The notes under the pieces were generated by a model. The model was not told the DNA's origin and did no database searches. It worked only from the letters and a program-made list of their open reading frames with translations. Positions 10,001 to 19,287 of a DNA stretch of 64,000 bases are shown in pieces (within the stretch, counting starts at the first letter, position 1; each line of letters begins with the position of its first letter). The stretch covers positions 1,863,501 through 1,927,500 of the forward strand of contig NZ_JAUETR010000001.1 of the NCBI RefSeq assembly GCF_032484785.1, given 5' to 3'. The position numbers were made by a program, and so were the translations under genes. Origin of the DNA: Bradyrhizobium sp. SZCCHNS1050. GTDB lineage: Bacteria; Pseudomonadota; Alphaproteobacteria; Rhizobiales; Xanthobacteraceae.

Positions 10001-10371
10001 ACCCAGATCCGCTCGAAATTGAGCTGCAGCAGGACATCGTAGGTGCCAAACCCGGGAACAACGTCCGGGACGGAGAAAATCACGCGACATTCCGCCGGCG
10101 TACAGTTCGTCCCAGACAAGCTTCCCAAGGTATAGTGAGCGGTCCCCAGCACACCTCCTGCATCGATCGTGATATTTGCCCCGACCACGTTGAACGTGGA
10201 CGGCGAGCCAGCTGATACCGGAATGACGAAATTGGCCGGATTGACCAGAAACTGCCCGCCGCCGCGCGAGGACGTAAAGTCGAACTGCCAAAGATCGGTC
10301 GCCAAAGCTGGAAACGCTGGACAGCAACCCAACGCGACCGCGATCGCTACGCGAGACAACACCTGACGCAT
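7021..10371 (-). CDS. Autotransporter with beta-helical passenger (type Va secretion)
   Basis: About 1116 residues. A signal peptide (MRQVLSRVAIAVALGCCPAF, cleavage near ALAT) is followed by a long Gly/Thr/Asn-rich passenger with passenger-associated repeats, such as LTKVGGGALILSGNNTYSGG and LTKTGSGTFVLAGTASYTG. The last ~270 residues, from about SVWVDGFGGS, form the 12-strand outer-membrane beta-barrel and end in an aromatic residue (SMRYVW), as required for barrel insertion. ATG at 10371 with GGGG six bases upstream is preferred to the TTG at 10383. The passenger would be displayed or released at the cell surface. No catalytic motif is seen, so adhesion or structural roles are more likely than enzymatic ones. 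Confidence 0.9.
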   Translation of the reverse strand: MRQVLSRVAIAVALGCCPAFPALATDLWQFDFTSSRGGGQFLVNPANFVIPVSAGSPSTFNVVGANITIDAGGVLGTAHYTLGSLSGTNCTPAECRVIFSVPDVVPGFGTYDVLLQLNFERIWVNWSTPSQQQIQMSLSTNPTATFNWNDVATATRTVVSVAPGWLATPINSDWNTAANWTVGSVPLATDTARFGASTVTAIDVRQATQVAGLSFLSGAPAYTFNVTGNSGGAASLVISGAGIDDQSGNRPSFMVSGISGNLGTLQFANSATAGDAVITTGAFGVTRFTDTSSGGTAQLVTNLGGSVDISGLTSSGISVGSIAGAGNFILGSKTLTTGLSNTDTEVSGVISGAGGSLTKVGGGALILSGNNTYSGGTQLNAGSLVIANNNALGSGTLNMANGTSLSFANTADFAIGNAIQLTGSGHFAAPAGTTQTIQGTISDGGSAGTVVFDGVGTMVLAAANAYTEGTVVNAGTLRLSGSGTLGAASGSTTVAGGILDLGGTTQTQNGGVFLTGGLVRNGVIASNTDFVVQSGTANLDLSGAGGLTKTGSGTFVLAGTASYTGATNINGGVFQVDGALTGTSAVNLNSGMITGTGTIDPLTVSINSGTVLAPGNGTAGSSMAIVGNLAFQSGAIYLIQLNPTASSFASISGTMTAGGATVEAIFAAGSYVAKRYTILTAGGGVSGTFASLANTNLPAGFKSALSYDANAAYLDLSLDFVPASAPNYGGGLSANQRNVANALTRFFDTTGSIPLVFGTLSPSGLTQVSGELASAPQQATFNAMGQFVSLLGDHGQAGRDGVGEVAPLAYAEADRTPSRPAGNAFASMSRQPESLEPRWSVWVDGFGGSQSTDGSAGAGSARSTSRIYGTAVGADYLLTPATVAGFALAGGGTGFSVNALGTGRSDLFQAGAYVRHVQGPAYLSAALAYGWQDVTTDRTIAGVDRLKASFKANAYSGRVEAGYRLSVPLIRNFGLTPYAAGQAAQLDLPQYAEQSVAGAPVFALSYSAKRVTDYRTEIGLRTGLSLGDKDGVLNWRGRIAWAHDFNSDRSVAATFQSLLGASFTVSGAQPAPDAALTTLGLERHWSNGWSAAATLDGEFSSTTRSYSGRASMRYVW

Positions 10372-10672
10372 GAACCACCCCAAGATACCAAATTATCTGA
10401 GGTTACCATTCGTGTCATCATGTTACCGTCTGTTTCCAACAATCCGTGGCCGCCCTCCGAGACGGATGCCCGGAGGCCAAACATAGGATGGCCGCCGAAT
10501 TCCTTGCGTCGGACATGCCGGGCAACCGTCCCCGACTCAGCCTGCCCTCCAAGCCGGAAAATCGGGTGCCTCCCTGAGCATGCCGCCCTTGTTTCGTATA
10601 ACCCGAATTTTATTTGCACCGTCGGGCAAATCAGTGGTTCATTGGATGCCGGCTTAACTCTGGGAGACAACG
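10372..10672. other. Intergenic region upstream of autotransporter
   Basis: 300 bases with an A/T-rich stretch just upstream of the autotransporter start (around 10385-10440), which should carry its promoter. No gene supported. Confidence 0.4.
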
Positions 10673-10885
10673 ATGGCCGAACAATCACCTTCGACGTCCG
10701 ACCTTGTTCACATCTCGAAATTGAACGGCGACTTTCGACGGAACTACGGGTCGCTCCTTGGAGCGTATCTCTACCTGCGTTCTATCGACGCCGTGCGTCA
10801 GCGCCCTTTCCGTTGGATGGGGATCGCTTCACTGGTCGGGTCCGCTGTCGCCGCCGTGATCGCGCGATACGGCTCTCTTTGGTGA
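10673..10885 (+). CDS. Small hypothetical membrane protein
   Basis: 70-residue frame starting ATG with GGGAGA about five bases upstream, a good ribosome binding site. The N-terminal half is polar (MAEQSPSTSDLVHISKLNGD) and the C-terminal half contains one hydrophobic segment (WMGIASLVGSAVAAVIARYG) that could span the membrane. Its last ~100 bases overlap the 3' end of the convergent recombinase gene. No family recognised. The start signal and composition favour a real gene over a shadow, but only moderately. Confidence 0.4.
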   Translation: MAEQSPSTSDLVHISKLNGDFRRNYGSLLGAYLYLRSIDAVRQRPFRWMGIASLVGSAVAAVIARYGSLW

Positions 10886-12467
10886 CCAGGCGAACCACTA
10901 ACCGGGCAAGCTCGACTTCCGTGTTGAGGTAGGTGACGCCGTGGTCGGCACGCCCATTCTCACGGAATCTGATCATGTTGCTGTCATTCGAAGCCGTTGG
11001 CATCACGACGTAGTCGAGAATGGATTCATTGTGCTCATTCAGCCGGATCGCCACGATCCATCCGGCCGGTAGACGTCGGCAAGAAACGGTCCAGAAGGGA
11101 GAGAATCCCGGGCGCGCTCCAGCTGTCCAATAGGCGACCCGAAAAAAAATCTGCTGCCGTTCATCGACAATCAGGTGCTGCTCAGGAACACCTACGAGGG
11201 TCCAACGGCTCTTGATACTCTGGAGGGCTACGTGACATCCCTCCTTTTGCAGCTGCTGGCAAATGCGTCCCGCGAGGGCCGAGAGTGGCTCAACCCAACT
11301 CCGACGAACGTCGATGTACTCGCAGCGTCGTTGCGACTGATATCCGATCAGCCTGTAGGCATTTCGCAGAGTCCCGAAATGGTCAATAAAGGTTCGGGCT
11401 GACGGGAGGTCCACCGTTGCGTTGATGATCGTCGGCGTGAGACGGCCCTCCTTCTTCAATGTTCGCTTCAAACGGAGCAACATCTCCTCTTCGCTAACGT
11501 CAACGCGCCTCTCTTTCACGATCTTCTGGACAGCAAGAAAGACATCATCTGTAATGATGCGCTCAAAGCACCGCTCAGAGCGGACCCATAGGTTCGCGGG
11601 GTTGTTGATCCGCTCACCGCCGAGCTTTTTCGACTGCCTGTTGTAAACCAGGTTACCGATGTAGTTTTCGTTTCGCAGCATACGGCTGATCGTGGGTGCC
11701 CTCCACGCCTTCCCTCGGCACAAAACCCCTTCGCGGTTGAGTTCTCTGGCGATTGCCTTCTCAGATTTGACCTGAAGGAAGCGTGCGAAGATCCGCTTCA
11801 CAACGCTGATCTCGTGTGCATCGCCAGGCCGCAGACGAATATGATCCGTCTGGAGATACTTTCGCTCTCCCCTGTCCATGATCTTCTTCGGCTCGAGGCG
11901 CTCGTTGACCAAAACACGCTCGAGGCCGTAGCTAATGGGTCCGCCAGGCAGAAAGCCGAGTCCAACGAAACGACAAATGCCCGTATGCACCTTGACCGAC
12001 AGTTCGCGGCTATATTCGGCCGCCATAACCCTCTTCAGATTTTTGACGATGTTAGAGAGCATGCTGCCGTCATTGTCGAACTGCTCAGCGCAATAGCTGA
12101 CTCTGATCCCCACCTGCTTGCAGATGAACTCGTAGTGTGCGGCTTCGTCGACGTCCTGGAAACGGCCCCACCGGCTGATGTCATAGACCAGTATATGGTC
12201 AAAGTCGGTCCGCCTGTTACTGACGTCTTCAATCAGCTTGGCAAGCCCCGGCCTGTTCTTGATCTTGAGACCGCTCTCGCCATGATCCGCATAGGTCTTG
12301 ACGATCGAAAGCCCGTGGGCGTGGGCATAGGCCGCAATCACCGCAGCCTGATTCTGGATCGAGTAGCGCTGATAATCCGTCGACATGCGAACGTATTGCG
12401 CTGCACGTCCGTTTGGTGATTGCGGAAGGTGGGTCTCGCGGACGACGAGCGCATTGACCATCATCAT
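10782..12467 (-). CDS. Large serine recombinase (resolvase/integrase family)
   Basis: 561 residues. The N-terminal resolvase domain (about 20-165) has the catalytic serine in YVRMSTDYQ (S29) and conserved arginines (NRPGLAKLIEDV, DISRWGR). The recombinase domain follows (about 185-290; APTISRMLRNENYIGNLVYN is the hallmark of this family), then a C-terminal DNA-binding/coiled part. Such enzymes catalyse site-specific integration or excision through a covalent serine-DNA intermediate. The classical zinc-ribbon cysteines are not evident. It begins with three consecutive ATG codons behind GGGG. Neighbours (a degraded conjugative element to the left, an Mfd paralogue to the right) suggest it came with a mobile element; I could not identify its attachment site. 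Confidence 0.88.
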   Translation of the reverse strand: MMMVNALVVRETHLPQSPNGRAAQYVRMSTDYQRYSIQNQAAVIAAYAHAHGLSIVKTYADHGESGLKIKNRPGLAKLIEDVSNRRTDFDHILVYDISRWGRFQDVDEAAHYEFICKQVGIRVSYCAEQFDNDGSMLSNIVKNLKRVMAAEYSRELSVKVHTGICRFVGLGFLPGGPISYGLERVLVNERLEPKKIMDRGERKYLQTDHIRLRPGDAHEISVVKRIFARFLQVKSEKAIARELNREGVLCRGKAWRAPTISRMLRNENYIGNLVYNRQSKKLGGERINNPANLWVRSERCFERIITDDVFLAVQKIVKERRVDVSEEEMLLRLKRTLKKEGRLTPTIINATVDLPSARTFIDHFGTLRNAYRLIGYQSQRRCEYIDVRRSWVEPLSALAGRICQQLQKEGCHVALQSIKSRWTLVGVPEQHLIVDERQQIFFRVAYWTAGARPGFSPFWTVSCRRLPAGWIVAIRLNEHNESILDYVVMPTASNDSNMIRFRENGRADHGVTYLNTEVELARLVVRLVTKESRIARSRRRQRTRPVKRSPSNGKGADARRR

Positions 12468-12847
12468 GCCCCAGCAGCTTCGTCAGCATCAAACGCTCGT
12501 TTTGGCTAGCTGACAAGACCGGCTGCAGCCATGATAAGGCGCGCCGCTGGAAGGTCCATCATCGCTCTTCCGCTGTGAGCGAATAGATCCGAGCCGCGGC
12601 GCTCTCTCACAAATTGGCGCGGCCCGGGGAAACAACATGCCTTGATCATCATGCGACGACCGCAGATACAGCAAGACGAAAATGGATTGATTGGGAGCGG
12701 GATGGGTTCCGCTTGTCAGTTGTTTCCCGAACGGCCGGCTGCCGCGCAAAGGAACCAAGGAGTGCCTCGAACGATAGGGAGCGGCTTCAAAATCCAAGCA
12801 CCCTCGTCGCGGCGCCGAGCATCAGAAAACTACCGAAGTGCCGCCTG
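12468..12847. other. Intergenic region, no gene supported
   Basis: About 380 bases between the end of the Mfd-like gene and the recombinase start, both on the minus strand. No supported gene, terminator or promoter. Confidence 0.4.
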
Positions 12848-15800
12848 CTATTCATCCAACAGATCCGAAAACTGTTCGATTTGTTGCAACACAGGCTCGC
12901 TGCTCCGCCCGGGATAGATGATCCGATTGCCATCGCGCTGCAGCAATTGGGAGCACGACCTCCGGATCCGTCCTGGCAGCAGCATGGCCGCAATTGCGTC
13001 CGGTCCCACGTCGAGACGCATGATCCCGCGTTCTCTGCAAATCATCCTGAGCTTGGCAATTGCGAAGAAGTTGCTGGCCGGCGGCGGCAGCATACCGAAG
13101 CGGCGCTGCGTTTCATCCTCCAGCTCCTCCAGCTCATCATCGGTCCGGCACCGAGAGGCGCGAGCGTAGATCTCGAGCCTGACTGCTTCGGACTGCACAT
13201 AGTTCGACGGAAGAAGCTCCGCGATCGGCAGGTTCAACTCCGGAATCCAGAGAGCGGACATCCCGTCTCGATCGCCCTCAAGAGTCAGGGTCAGAAGATG
13301 GCCGTAGAGAGTTGGGCCAAACACCTGCACATGACCGGACTGACGATCCGAGAGCATGTCTCCGCCGCCGCGGAGATCGAGATCGCGTGCGCTGATCGCG
13401 AAGCCTGCGCCCGGGCGGTTCAGCTCCTCCAGAACGGACAAGCGCTTTTCCGATCGGCCGGAGCCGCCGTCCGTCAAAAAATGCGCAAATGCACGGATGC
13501 CGCCGCGCCCCACCCGGCCGCGGAGCTGATGCAATTGCGCGAGGCCAAATCTTTCCGGCCAACACACGACGATGGTGTTGGCTCGCGGGATGTCGAGACC
13601 GCTTTCCACGATGTTGGTCGCGAGCAAGACGTCCGCTTCGCCTTCAACGAAAGCCATCAGCCTCTCGTCGATCTCGTCGGCAGACAGCTTGCCGTGAAGC
13701 GAAATGATCCGCAGTTCAGGCGCCAGCGTGTGGATCCGAATAAGCATCGGGTCCAGATCCTGAATCCTCGGGCAGACCACAAAGCTCTGGCCATTGCGTT
13801 GGTGCTCGCGGACCAGGGCAGCCGCGATCGCGATGTCCGACAAGGGAGCCACTTTGGTCACGACCGGAACACGATGAACCGGAGGCGTTGCAATGACGCT
13901 GAGATCCCGCAGGCCCGTCAAGCCGGCCGCAAGCGTACGCGGAATGGGCGTCGCACTCATCCAGAGCCGGTGACCGTTCTTGTTGAGGCTCGACAGCATG
14001 GCTTTGTCAGCTGCCCCGAAATGCTGCTCTTCGTCGACGATGACGAGCCCTAGATCGGCAAATTTGACCTCCTTCGATGCCAGCGAAAGCGTCCCAACGA
14101 CGACCTTGAGCTCACCGCTTTTCAGTCCCTCTCGCACCTTGCGCGCCTCGGCCGTCGACGCGACCCGCGACAGATCTCCGACCTCGATGCCGAGCGTCGC
14201 AAAGCGCTTGCGGAACGTCTCCACATGCTGTCGAGCCAACACGGTCGTGGGGACCACGATAGCGACCTGTCTTCCCGACAGGACGGTAGCTGCCGCTGCG
14301 CGCAACGCCACCTCGGTCTTGCCGAAGCCAACGTCACCGCAGACGATCCGGTCCATCGGGTGCCCCGACGCAAGGTCGTCCAGAACGTCGCGGATGGCCT
14401 TGGCCTGATCGGGCGTAGTGAAATAGGGAAACCGCGCGACGAATTTCTCATAGCTCGCAGGCCGCGGCACAAGCTTCGGTGCTGGCCGCCGCCGGCGCTG
14501 GCTCCGCTGCTTTGCGAGCTCCTTGGCGACGACATGAATCTCGGTCTCGGCAGCCGCTCTCCGCGGCCGCCATGTACTTCCATCAGCCCTATCGAGAGAA
14601 GTATCCCCGAGCTCAGCCGCGTATGGCCAGATCAGGGCCAACTCCGCAAGAGGCACGAGAACGGCATCGTTTCCGGCGAACACCAGCCGGACCATCTCAC
14701 GTGCAGAGACCCCTCCGCTGCCCATCGACCGCAATCCGCCGAGCCGGGCCAATCCACGTTGCAGATGAACGACCACCGATCCAAGCTCAGGGAGATCCAC
14801 GGCTTCGAAGCCAGGTGTCCAAGCCCAGTTGGTGGGTTGCGGCTGATGGGCCCTGCTGCCGAGAACGTCGGACGCGGTGATGACGACAATTGGCTTTCGC
14901 CCGGGAACGACGAAGCCGGCGTCGAAGCCGGCCAGCAAGGCGGCTTCTCGCCTGCCCCTCGCGGTTGCCTGCGCCCAATCAGCAGCGCATTCGGCTTTGA
15001 CCCCGCTCATCCGCTCCATCAGGCGCAGATCCGCTTCGGCTGCGGCAGCAAACACCACACGTGCGTCACCGCGCTGGGCTTCCTCGACATAGGCGCGCAG
15101 CGCCTTCCGGGGCGCGGCTTCCTTGAAGAACTCCGGCGTAGCCCGGTATGGCGCTGTTGGCGACAGCAGAGCGATCCTTTTCGCCGCCTGGTCCCACTCG
15201 CGGCGGCTCACATAGGCTCGATCACGCTCGGCGCGAGGAGCCGCGTCCTCAATCGTGCTCAGCCAAGTGTCTGCGTGCTTGGACACCTCGGCATCTGCGA
15301 CCCACTTGGCTCGCGTGCAGTACTCGAACAGGCTGGCCTTGTTCCGAGCTCGTTCCTTGAACGCCAGTCGCTCGGACATCGGATCGATCTGAAGCTCCTT
15401 GAGCTCGGAGATCACTTCCTGATTTAGCGGATTGAATGCGGCAATCCGTCCTATCCTGCCTGCAGAATGCTCGACCCTGATAGGGCCGCGCGCACCGGCC
15501 GGAAAAATCTCGAACGTGTTGCCGTGAAACAGCGCCCCGCCCGGATAGTCTGGGCTATCGTCCAGGTCGTAGCCAAGGCTCTCAAAGAGAGCCTGAAGAT
15601 GCTGTTCGGAATAGGCGCCGCCGATCCTAAGCAACATGCCAACACGCGGCCAATCAGCCGTGAGGGGCAACCGTTCCATCATCGCTTCTGCCGTGGTGAC
15701 GAGCAGAATCAACTTCTTCGCAGTCGCAAGGCGCCTCAACACGGAATTGCGCCTGCCGGCAATGTCACGTGACGGCTCGAGCACATCGAATGGCAGGGTG

Positions 15801-16147
15801 TTCAGTCGCGGATAAACGAGCACATCACAGGTCGGCTCAAGAGCCTGAATGATGGAGGCCAAACGCTCGGCCCTACGCTCATTCTCGGCGAGAAACACGA
15901 GACCGCCTCGACCGGATTCTTGCCACTGTACCATGAGGTGCAGCGCCAAGAGTCCGAGAGGCGATGCGGAGGACACGGCAAACCTCGCGACCGCTGCCTT
16001 GTTAGGCGCGCCCAATACCGTCTTGCGCGGAGCCGGCTTCTTTGGTGCGGCGGATTGCTTTGGTGAAGTCGTTTTCCGCTGCACCGAGCTGCGGGACGTA
16101 CGAAGGATAGAAGGCAAAGATATCGGCTCGCGTGTTATTGGGACCAC
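12848..16147 (-). CDS. Mfd-like transcription-repair coupling translocase, paralogue 1
   Basis: 1099 residues with the layout of Mfd. A UvrB-like N-terminal part is at about 50-400 (DVLVYPRLNTLPFDVLEPSR). A recognisable RNA-polymerase-interaction region is at about 465-490 (VVVHLQRGLARLGGLRSM). The superfamily-2 motor has Walker A GDVGFGKTEVAL (~605), Walker B DEEQHFG (~700), SATPIPRT, ESGLDIPRANT and QLRGRVGR. The C-terminal TRCF regulatory domain ends SDLLDE. Mfd displaces stalled polymerase and recruits UvrA. The start is a GTG with a weak ribosome site, so the first ~40 basic, Pro/Ser-rich residues are uncertain. A paralogue about 80% identical by eye lies 45 kb away. A canonical mfd is expected elsewhere in the genome, so this is probably an accessory copy. 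Confidence 0.85.
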   Translation of the reverse strand: MVPITREPISLPSILRTSRSSVQRKTTSPKQSAAPKKPAPRKTVLGAPNKAAVARFAVSSASPLGLLALHLMVQWQESGRGGLVFLAENERRAERLASIIQALEPTCDVLVYPRLNTLPFDVLEPSRDIAGRRNSVLRRLATAKKLILLVTTAEAMMERLPLTADWPRVGMLLRIGGAYSEQHLQALFESLGYDLDDSPDYPGGALFHGNTFEIFPAGARGPIRVEHSAGRIGRIAAFNPLNQEVISELKELQIDPMSERLAFKERARNKASLFEYCTRAKWVADAEVSKHADTWLSTIEDAAPRAERDRAYVSRREWDQAAKRIALLSPTAPYRATPEFFKEAAPRKALRAYVEEAQRGDARVVFAAAAEADLRLMERMSGVKAECAADWAQATARGRREAALLAGFDAGFVVPGRKPIVVITASDVLGSRAHQPQPTNWAWTPGFEAVDLPELGSVVVHLQRGLARLGGLRSMGSGGVSAREMVRLVFAGNDAVLVPLAELALIWPYAAELGDTSLDRADGSTWRPRRAAAETEIHVVAKELAKQRSQRRRRPAPKLVPRPASYEKFVARFPYFTTPDQAKAIRDVLDDLASGHPMDRIVCGDVGFGKTEVALRAAAATVLSGRQVAIVVPTTVLARQHVETFRKRFATLGIEVGDLSRVASTAEARKVREGLKSGELKVVVGTLSLASKEVKFADLGLVIVDEEQHFGAADKAMLSSLNKNGHRLWMSATPIPRTLAAGLTGLRDLSVIATPPVHRVPVVTKVAPLSDIAIAAALVREHQRNGQSFVVCPRIQDLDPMLIRIHTLAPELRIISLHGKLSADEIDERLMAFVEGEADVLLATNIVESGLDIPRANTIVVCWPERFGLAQLHQLRGRVGRGGIRAFAHFLTDGGSGRSEKRLSVLEELNRPGAGFAISARDLDLRGGGDMLSDRQSGHVQVFGPTLYGHLLTLTLEGDRDGMSALWIPELNLPIAELLPSNYVQSEAVRLEIYARASRCRTDDELEELEDETQRRFGMLPPPASNFFAIAKLRMICRERGIMRLDVGPDAIAAMLLPGRIRRSCSQLLQRDGNRIIYPGRSSEPVLQQIEQFSDLLDE

Positions 16148-17295
16148 CGAGCGGAAAGCCGGCGAATCTATTGACGCTTAGCGGATTCGGACGCTCAAGG
16201 GCACCCCAGAATCTGGATTGCATTGTCGTGTCCAACTCGAAGTTGGATGTGTCACCAAGCAGCATCATCGCGTATCATGCGATGTCCACTCTCCGTGCCG
16301 AGCGTCTACAGCCAATGTCCTCAGGATCTGCAGTGCGTCAGGCGAGCAATTTCCGCTGATTGGACGCGCGCCGACAGCGATTCGATCTTGGCTCAGTGAA
16401 GATTGATAGGTTTCACAGTCTCTGCTGGCCACCAGCATGTTGAACGAGCGTCCGACACATCGCTGATCGATCAGCCGGAGCGGAGCGAGGGCAGAGAAAG
16501 GCACCCGCAGGAGGGTCAGCATAGCGGCCGCTGCGCCAGCGGCGGGACCCGGGACCGAGTGCAGTCGCGAGACCGGTTAACAAGGCACCCGCGTTTGGGG
16601 CAGTGATAGCGATGCCGCGAAGCGGCAGCCCCTAACGCGAGAGCCTCCGGCGAGCGACACCAAGACCGTCGAACGGGCTACCCGTCCTGTCCTTTTTGCT
16701 CACGCCGCAGCAAACCAGCAATGCCCCCCCACGGAGACGCCAGTTGCCGACGATGGAAGCAGGAAGGGCTCTCCTCCGCATATCTCGGAAGAGCCGTACT
16801 CGGGCTGCGCTGTCAAGCCGGCCATTGTAGTCGCACATAGGAATACCTGAAAGCCGGGCCGAAGGTTACGCCGAATATCTCCGGACCTTGAACGGGCGGT
16901 TGAATCGCAGAGCCGCTCATGTCCAAACGTGATAATTTCGAGGTGATGGATGGCGATCTATGTAGTCGGCCACGTCCGGGCGAAATTTCTGCGTGGTCAA
17001 CTCGCCAGCCCCGCTTGTGCTCGAAAACCGACCTGATTCTACGCCACCGTATCCGAAGCACACACCGAAGCATTGTCGCTCTTCCAAATTCGTATGGAGG
17101 CAAATTGACTGCATTCTGCAAGACATGCGGCGCATGCGAACTCCAAGCAGGCACGAATCGTCCCCTGCCTGGGACGCGCGTACACGACAACTCACATCGG
17201 AATCGCGCAAGGCATGTCAGGAGTAGAGCATCTGCAACGTGGTCAGAACCAACTTTCCCGTTCAAACGTCAAATCCACTCGATCAAGGCACCTCA
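16148..17295. other. Non-coding stretch upstream of Mfd-like gene
   Basis: 1.15 kb without a gene I can support. All frames are short, lack domains and overlap on both strands. The stretch 16540-16680 is rich in inverted GC-rich segments, but no complete terminator or RNA gene could be defined. Confidence 0.45.
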
Positions 17296-17529
17296 ATGGA
17301 CAAAGCCGATAACGATAACAAGCAGCGCCGTCTCGTCGAGTTCAAGGAAGGTTGCCGATATGGCAAATTCGGCAAAACAAAGGCTTATGAACTGATCGCG
17401 CAGGAGCGGATTAGGGCGTACAAAATGGGAGGCAAGACACTTATCGACCTCGACAGCATTGATGAATATCACGCCGTGCTGCCGCGCGTTGAATCGCGGG
17501 GCATGGTCGTGTCCTCGGAGGTGGTGTAG
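17296..17529 (+). CDS. Small excisionase/AlpA-like DNA-binding protein, copy 1
   Basis: 77-residue protein. The core YGKFGKTKAYELIAQERIRA, then YKMGGKTLIDLDSIDEYHAVLP, is the winged-helix pattern of excisionase (Xis/AlpA, MerR-like) proteins. In these a helix-turn-helix is followed by a beta-hairpin wing carrying a 'K-G-x-T-x-I-D' segment. ATG at 17296 is chosen because it is the first start giving this domain at the usual distance; a longer GTG start exists at 17239. A paralogue, nearly identical over about 60 residues, is at 33.9 kb in the same orientation, on the other side of the giant secreted-protein locus. Likely a recombination directionality factor or small regulator left by mobile elements. 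Confidence 0.7.
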   Translation: MDKADNDNKQRRLVEFKEGCRYGKFGKTKAYELIAQERIRAYKMGGKTLIDLDSIDEYHAVLPRVESRGMVVSSEVV

Positions 17530-17713
17530 CTCGGTACAGCAAAGCCGTCCGCACGGTCGTTCTCGATGATCGGGACGATGATAGGCCCTCGTGCGCTCGT
17601 GGAGAAGGCCCCGATGCCGATGTCCCGCGCGCGATGATCGGCCCTGTGCCCAGCGGCTGACGGATATGGAGTCGGCGGGCTGACGGCGCGCCCTATGGCG
17701 AGAAGAGCGCTGA

Positions 17714-17812
17714 GTGCTGGCGCAGCGCAACAGCTACCGCGACCAGAGCTCGGAAATTGGAGCCGGCAAACTCGAGTGCCCGATCCCCAAGCTGCGCAAG
17801 GAAGGCTATTTC
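17714..17812 (+). pseudogene. IS256 (Mutator) family transposase fragment
   Basis: About 33 codons, LAQRNSYRDQSSEIGAGKLE then CPIPKLRKEGYF, match the conserved N-terminal block of Mutator/IS256 transposases (typically NGYRxRxWETRxGxxxLxIPKLRxGSYFP). Similarity ends abruptly and no terminal repeats are visible, so only a relic remains. Confidence 0.6.
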
Positions 17813-17949
17813 CAGTTTGCCGAAGGCGTCGATCCAAAGATGGATGCTGCGCACCTCCGATGGCCGCCCGCCCCAGCGCCCGCAGCGCGTCATGTCGTTC
17901 CTCTCCACACTTCCCGCAGCGTTCAGAGACTGGGCGGGATGAAACGCTG

Positions 17950-18087
17950 TCAGCCGGGCTCTGCGGTCAGCGTGTAGGACACGAGCCGCTTGACCCCCGC
18001 CGCGAGATCGGCCTTCAGATCCTTGATGTCCTCCAGGCCGATTTGCAGACGCAGCGTGGGCCGCCGGGCGCCGTCGTCATCGCGGTA
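17950..18087 (-). pseudogene. Possible C-terminal fragment of a Cys/Met PLP-dependent lyase
   Basis: About 45 codons ending at a TGA: the segment RRPTLRLQIGLEDIKDLKAD followed by LAAGVKRLV. The core L-R-L-x-I-G-L-E-D-x-x-D-L-x-A-D-L is the usual C-terminal signature of cystathionine gamma-synthase/beta-lyase enzymes. The rest of the enzyme is absent; the frame is joined upstream to an unrelated ParB-like fragment. Short, so tentative. Confidence 0.35.
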
Positions 18088-18094
18088 GATCTCC

Positions 18095-18337
18095 CTATGC
18101 CTCGAACAGAGCCATACGGCTGTCGTGATCGAGTGTCACCACGAAGGTCCAGAGGTCGGCAGTGTCGCGCGGCATCTGCCTTGCCCAACTAGCTTGCCGA
18201 TCCGCCCAGGTCCTGTCGGCCGGGATATCATCGGTCCCGCCGGCATGAGACGCCAAATCAATCTTGACCACCCTGAATGTCGACGACATGGGCATTCGCC
18301 CGATGTAGAAGATTTGCGTGGCTGGCGTATGGGTCAC
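18095..18337 (-). pseudogene. ParB/RepB-like partition protein fragment
   Basis: 80 codons. RQASWARQMPRDTADLWTFV, then VTLDHDSRMALFEA, resembles the C-terminal region of the long ParB-like proteins of rhizobial plasmids and integrative elements (pattern W-x3-LP-x3-xDLWDxxxxLDxxSRxALFAHC). The gene stops where the conserved AHC-SLTVNA block should follow, and its N-terminal nuclease/DNA-binding part is missing. Interpreted as a relic of a former plasmid or conjugative element. Confidence 0.4.
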
Positions 18338-18532
18338 GGCGATGATGGCAGTTTCAGACTGTCCGCACAGACTAGGCTGCGGTCCCGAGGTGCAGTGCGC
18401 GGCGAGGTCACGGACAAGCAGGGTCCGCCACGCTCAAATACTCAGATCAACGGCTGGAACCCTTACCGCTGATGCGGCAAATTCATGAAGTAATTTGGCA
18501 GTAATTCGCGGATCTACCCTCCGAGGGACCAC

Positions 18533-18922
18533 ATGGCGCTTGACCGAAAAGACGAAATTGAAGCTCTGCTGAAGCACGAAAGCCTCGAAAAGGTCCTGGA
18601 TTATTCCGCCCGCGGGAGGAGGTTCTAACTTTTACCCGCGACCGACTTGGCTGATCTCTGGGTGCTTATGATGAACCTCTGGGCTAGCGGCTCGCACGAG
18701 TTCTCGTCGCAGGACATTGACGATTGCCGATCCGAGATGATGCTGAGGCGCATTGACCCGCCGTTTGATCGTGTCAGCCAGATATGGGAGCGTATCGCGC
18801 AACGAACGCAGAACCATGTCGAGACCATTATCAATGACCCTGAGGCTTTGGCCGCTGCGGAAGCTAAATTGGAAAAGCAACTTGAGCAATTGCGCCAGCA
18901 GCTGGAGCACCCGCAGCATTGA
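18533..18922 (+). pseudogene. Small hypothetical gene interrupted by an in-frame stop
   Basis: A strong start (GAGGG six bases before ATG at 18533) opens a frame beginning MALDRKDEIEALLKHESLEK that meets TAA at 18626-18628. The same frame stays open to 18922 and encodes an acidic helical protein ending in a heptad-like coiled coil (AEAKLEKQLEQLRQQLEHPQ). The two parts together (about 128 residues) look like one gene disrupted by a nonsense codon, since the second part lacks a ribosome binding site. Alternatives are a short leader peptide plus a second protein, or a sequencing error. No family recognised. Confidence 0.5.
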
Positions 18923-19287
18923 GCTTTACACCTTGAGGCGATGAAAAGGTGACGCATCAAAGCGATGTTGGAAGTAATCGCCCACGAAGAACGATAGGTG
19001 GCTGATCAGGAGTCTATTTTCCTAACGTTGATGCATTTTGGATTGCAGGCTTGGCACGGTTGAGGCTCGGAAGCCTGCAGTCCGCAGTTAGAGAGCTCCT
19101 CGAATCGCAGAGTCCGATCTGATTAGAGAGGCCAAAGAAAGAGGAGGTGACGGAGGACGGTGATCTGTTCCGGGCAAGCTCGATCCAATCGCCCCTCCGT
19201 CGCATCCTCACAGGGCTGAGGATTTGGCTGGCCTCAATTCTGGTCGCCCTTTGGCACGCTGACGCCCGCCTTCCTAACGTCAAACAG

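Noticed and set aside
16540..16700. GC-rich stretch with several short inverted repeats, considered as an RNA gene or attachment site
   Set aside because: No consistent extended fold or flanking duplication could be established by eye.
17815..17895. Minus-strand segment resembling an IS5 transposase (GRPSEVRSIHLWIDAFGKL)
   Set aside because: Too short and too divergent from the usual GRSRGGLTTKIHxxxDALG block to support a call, though it lies among other transposase relics.
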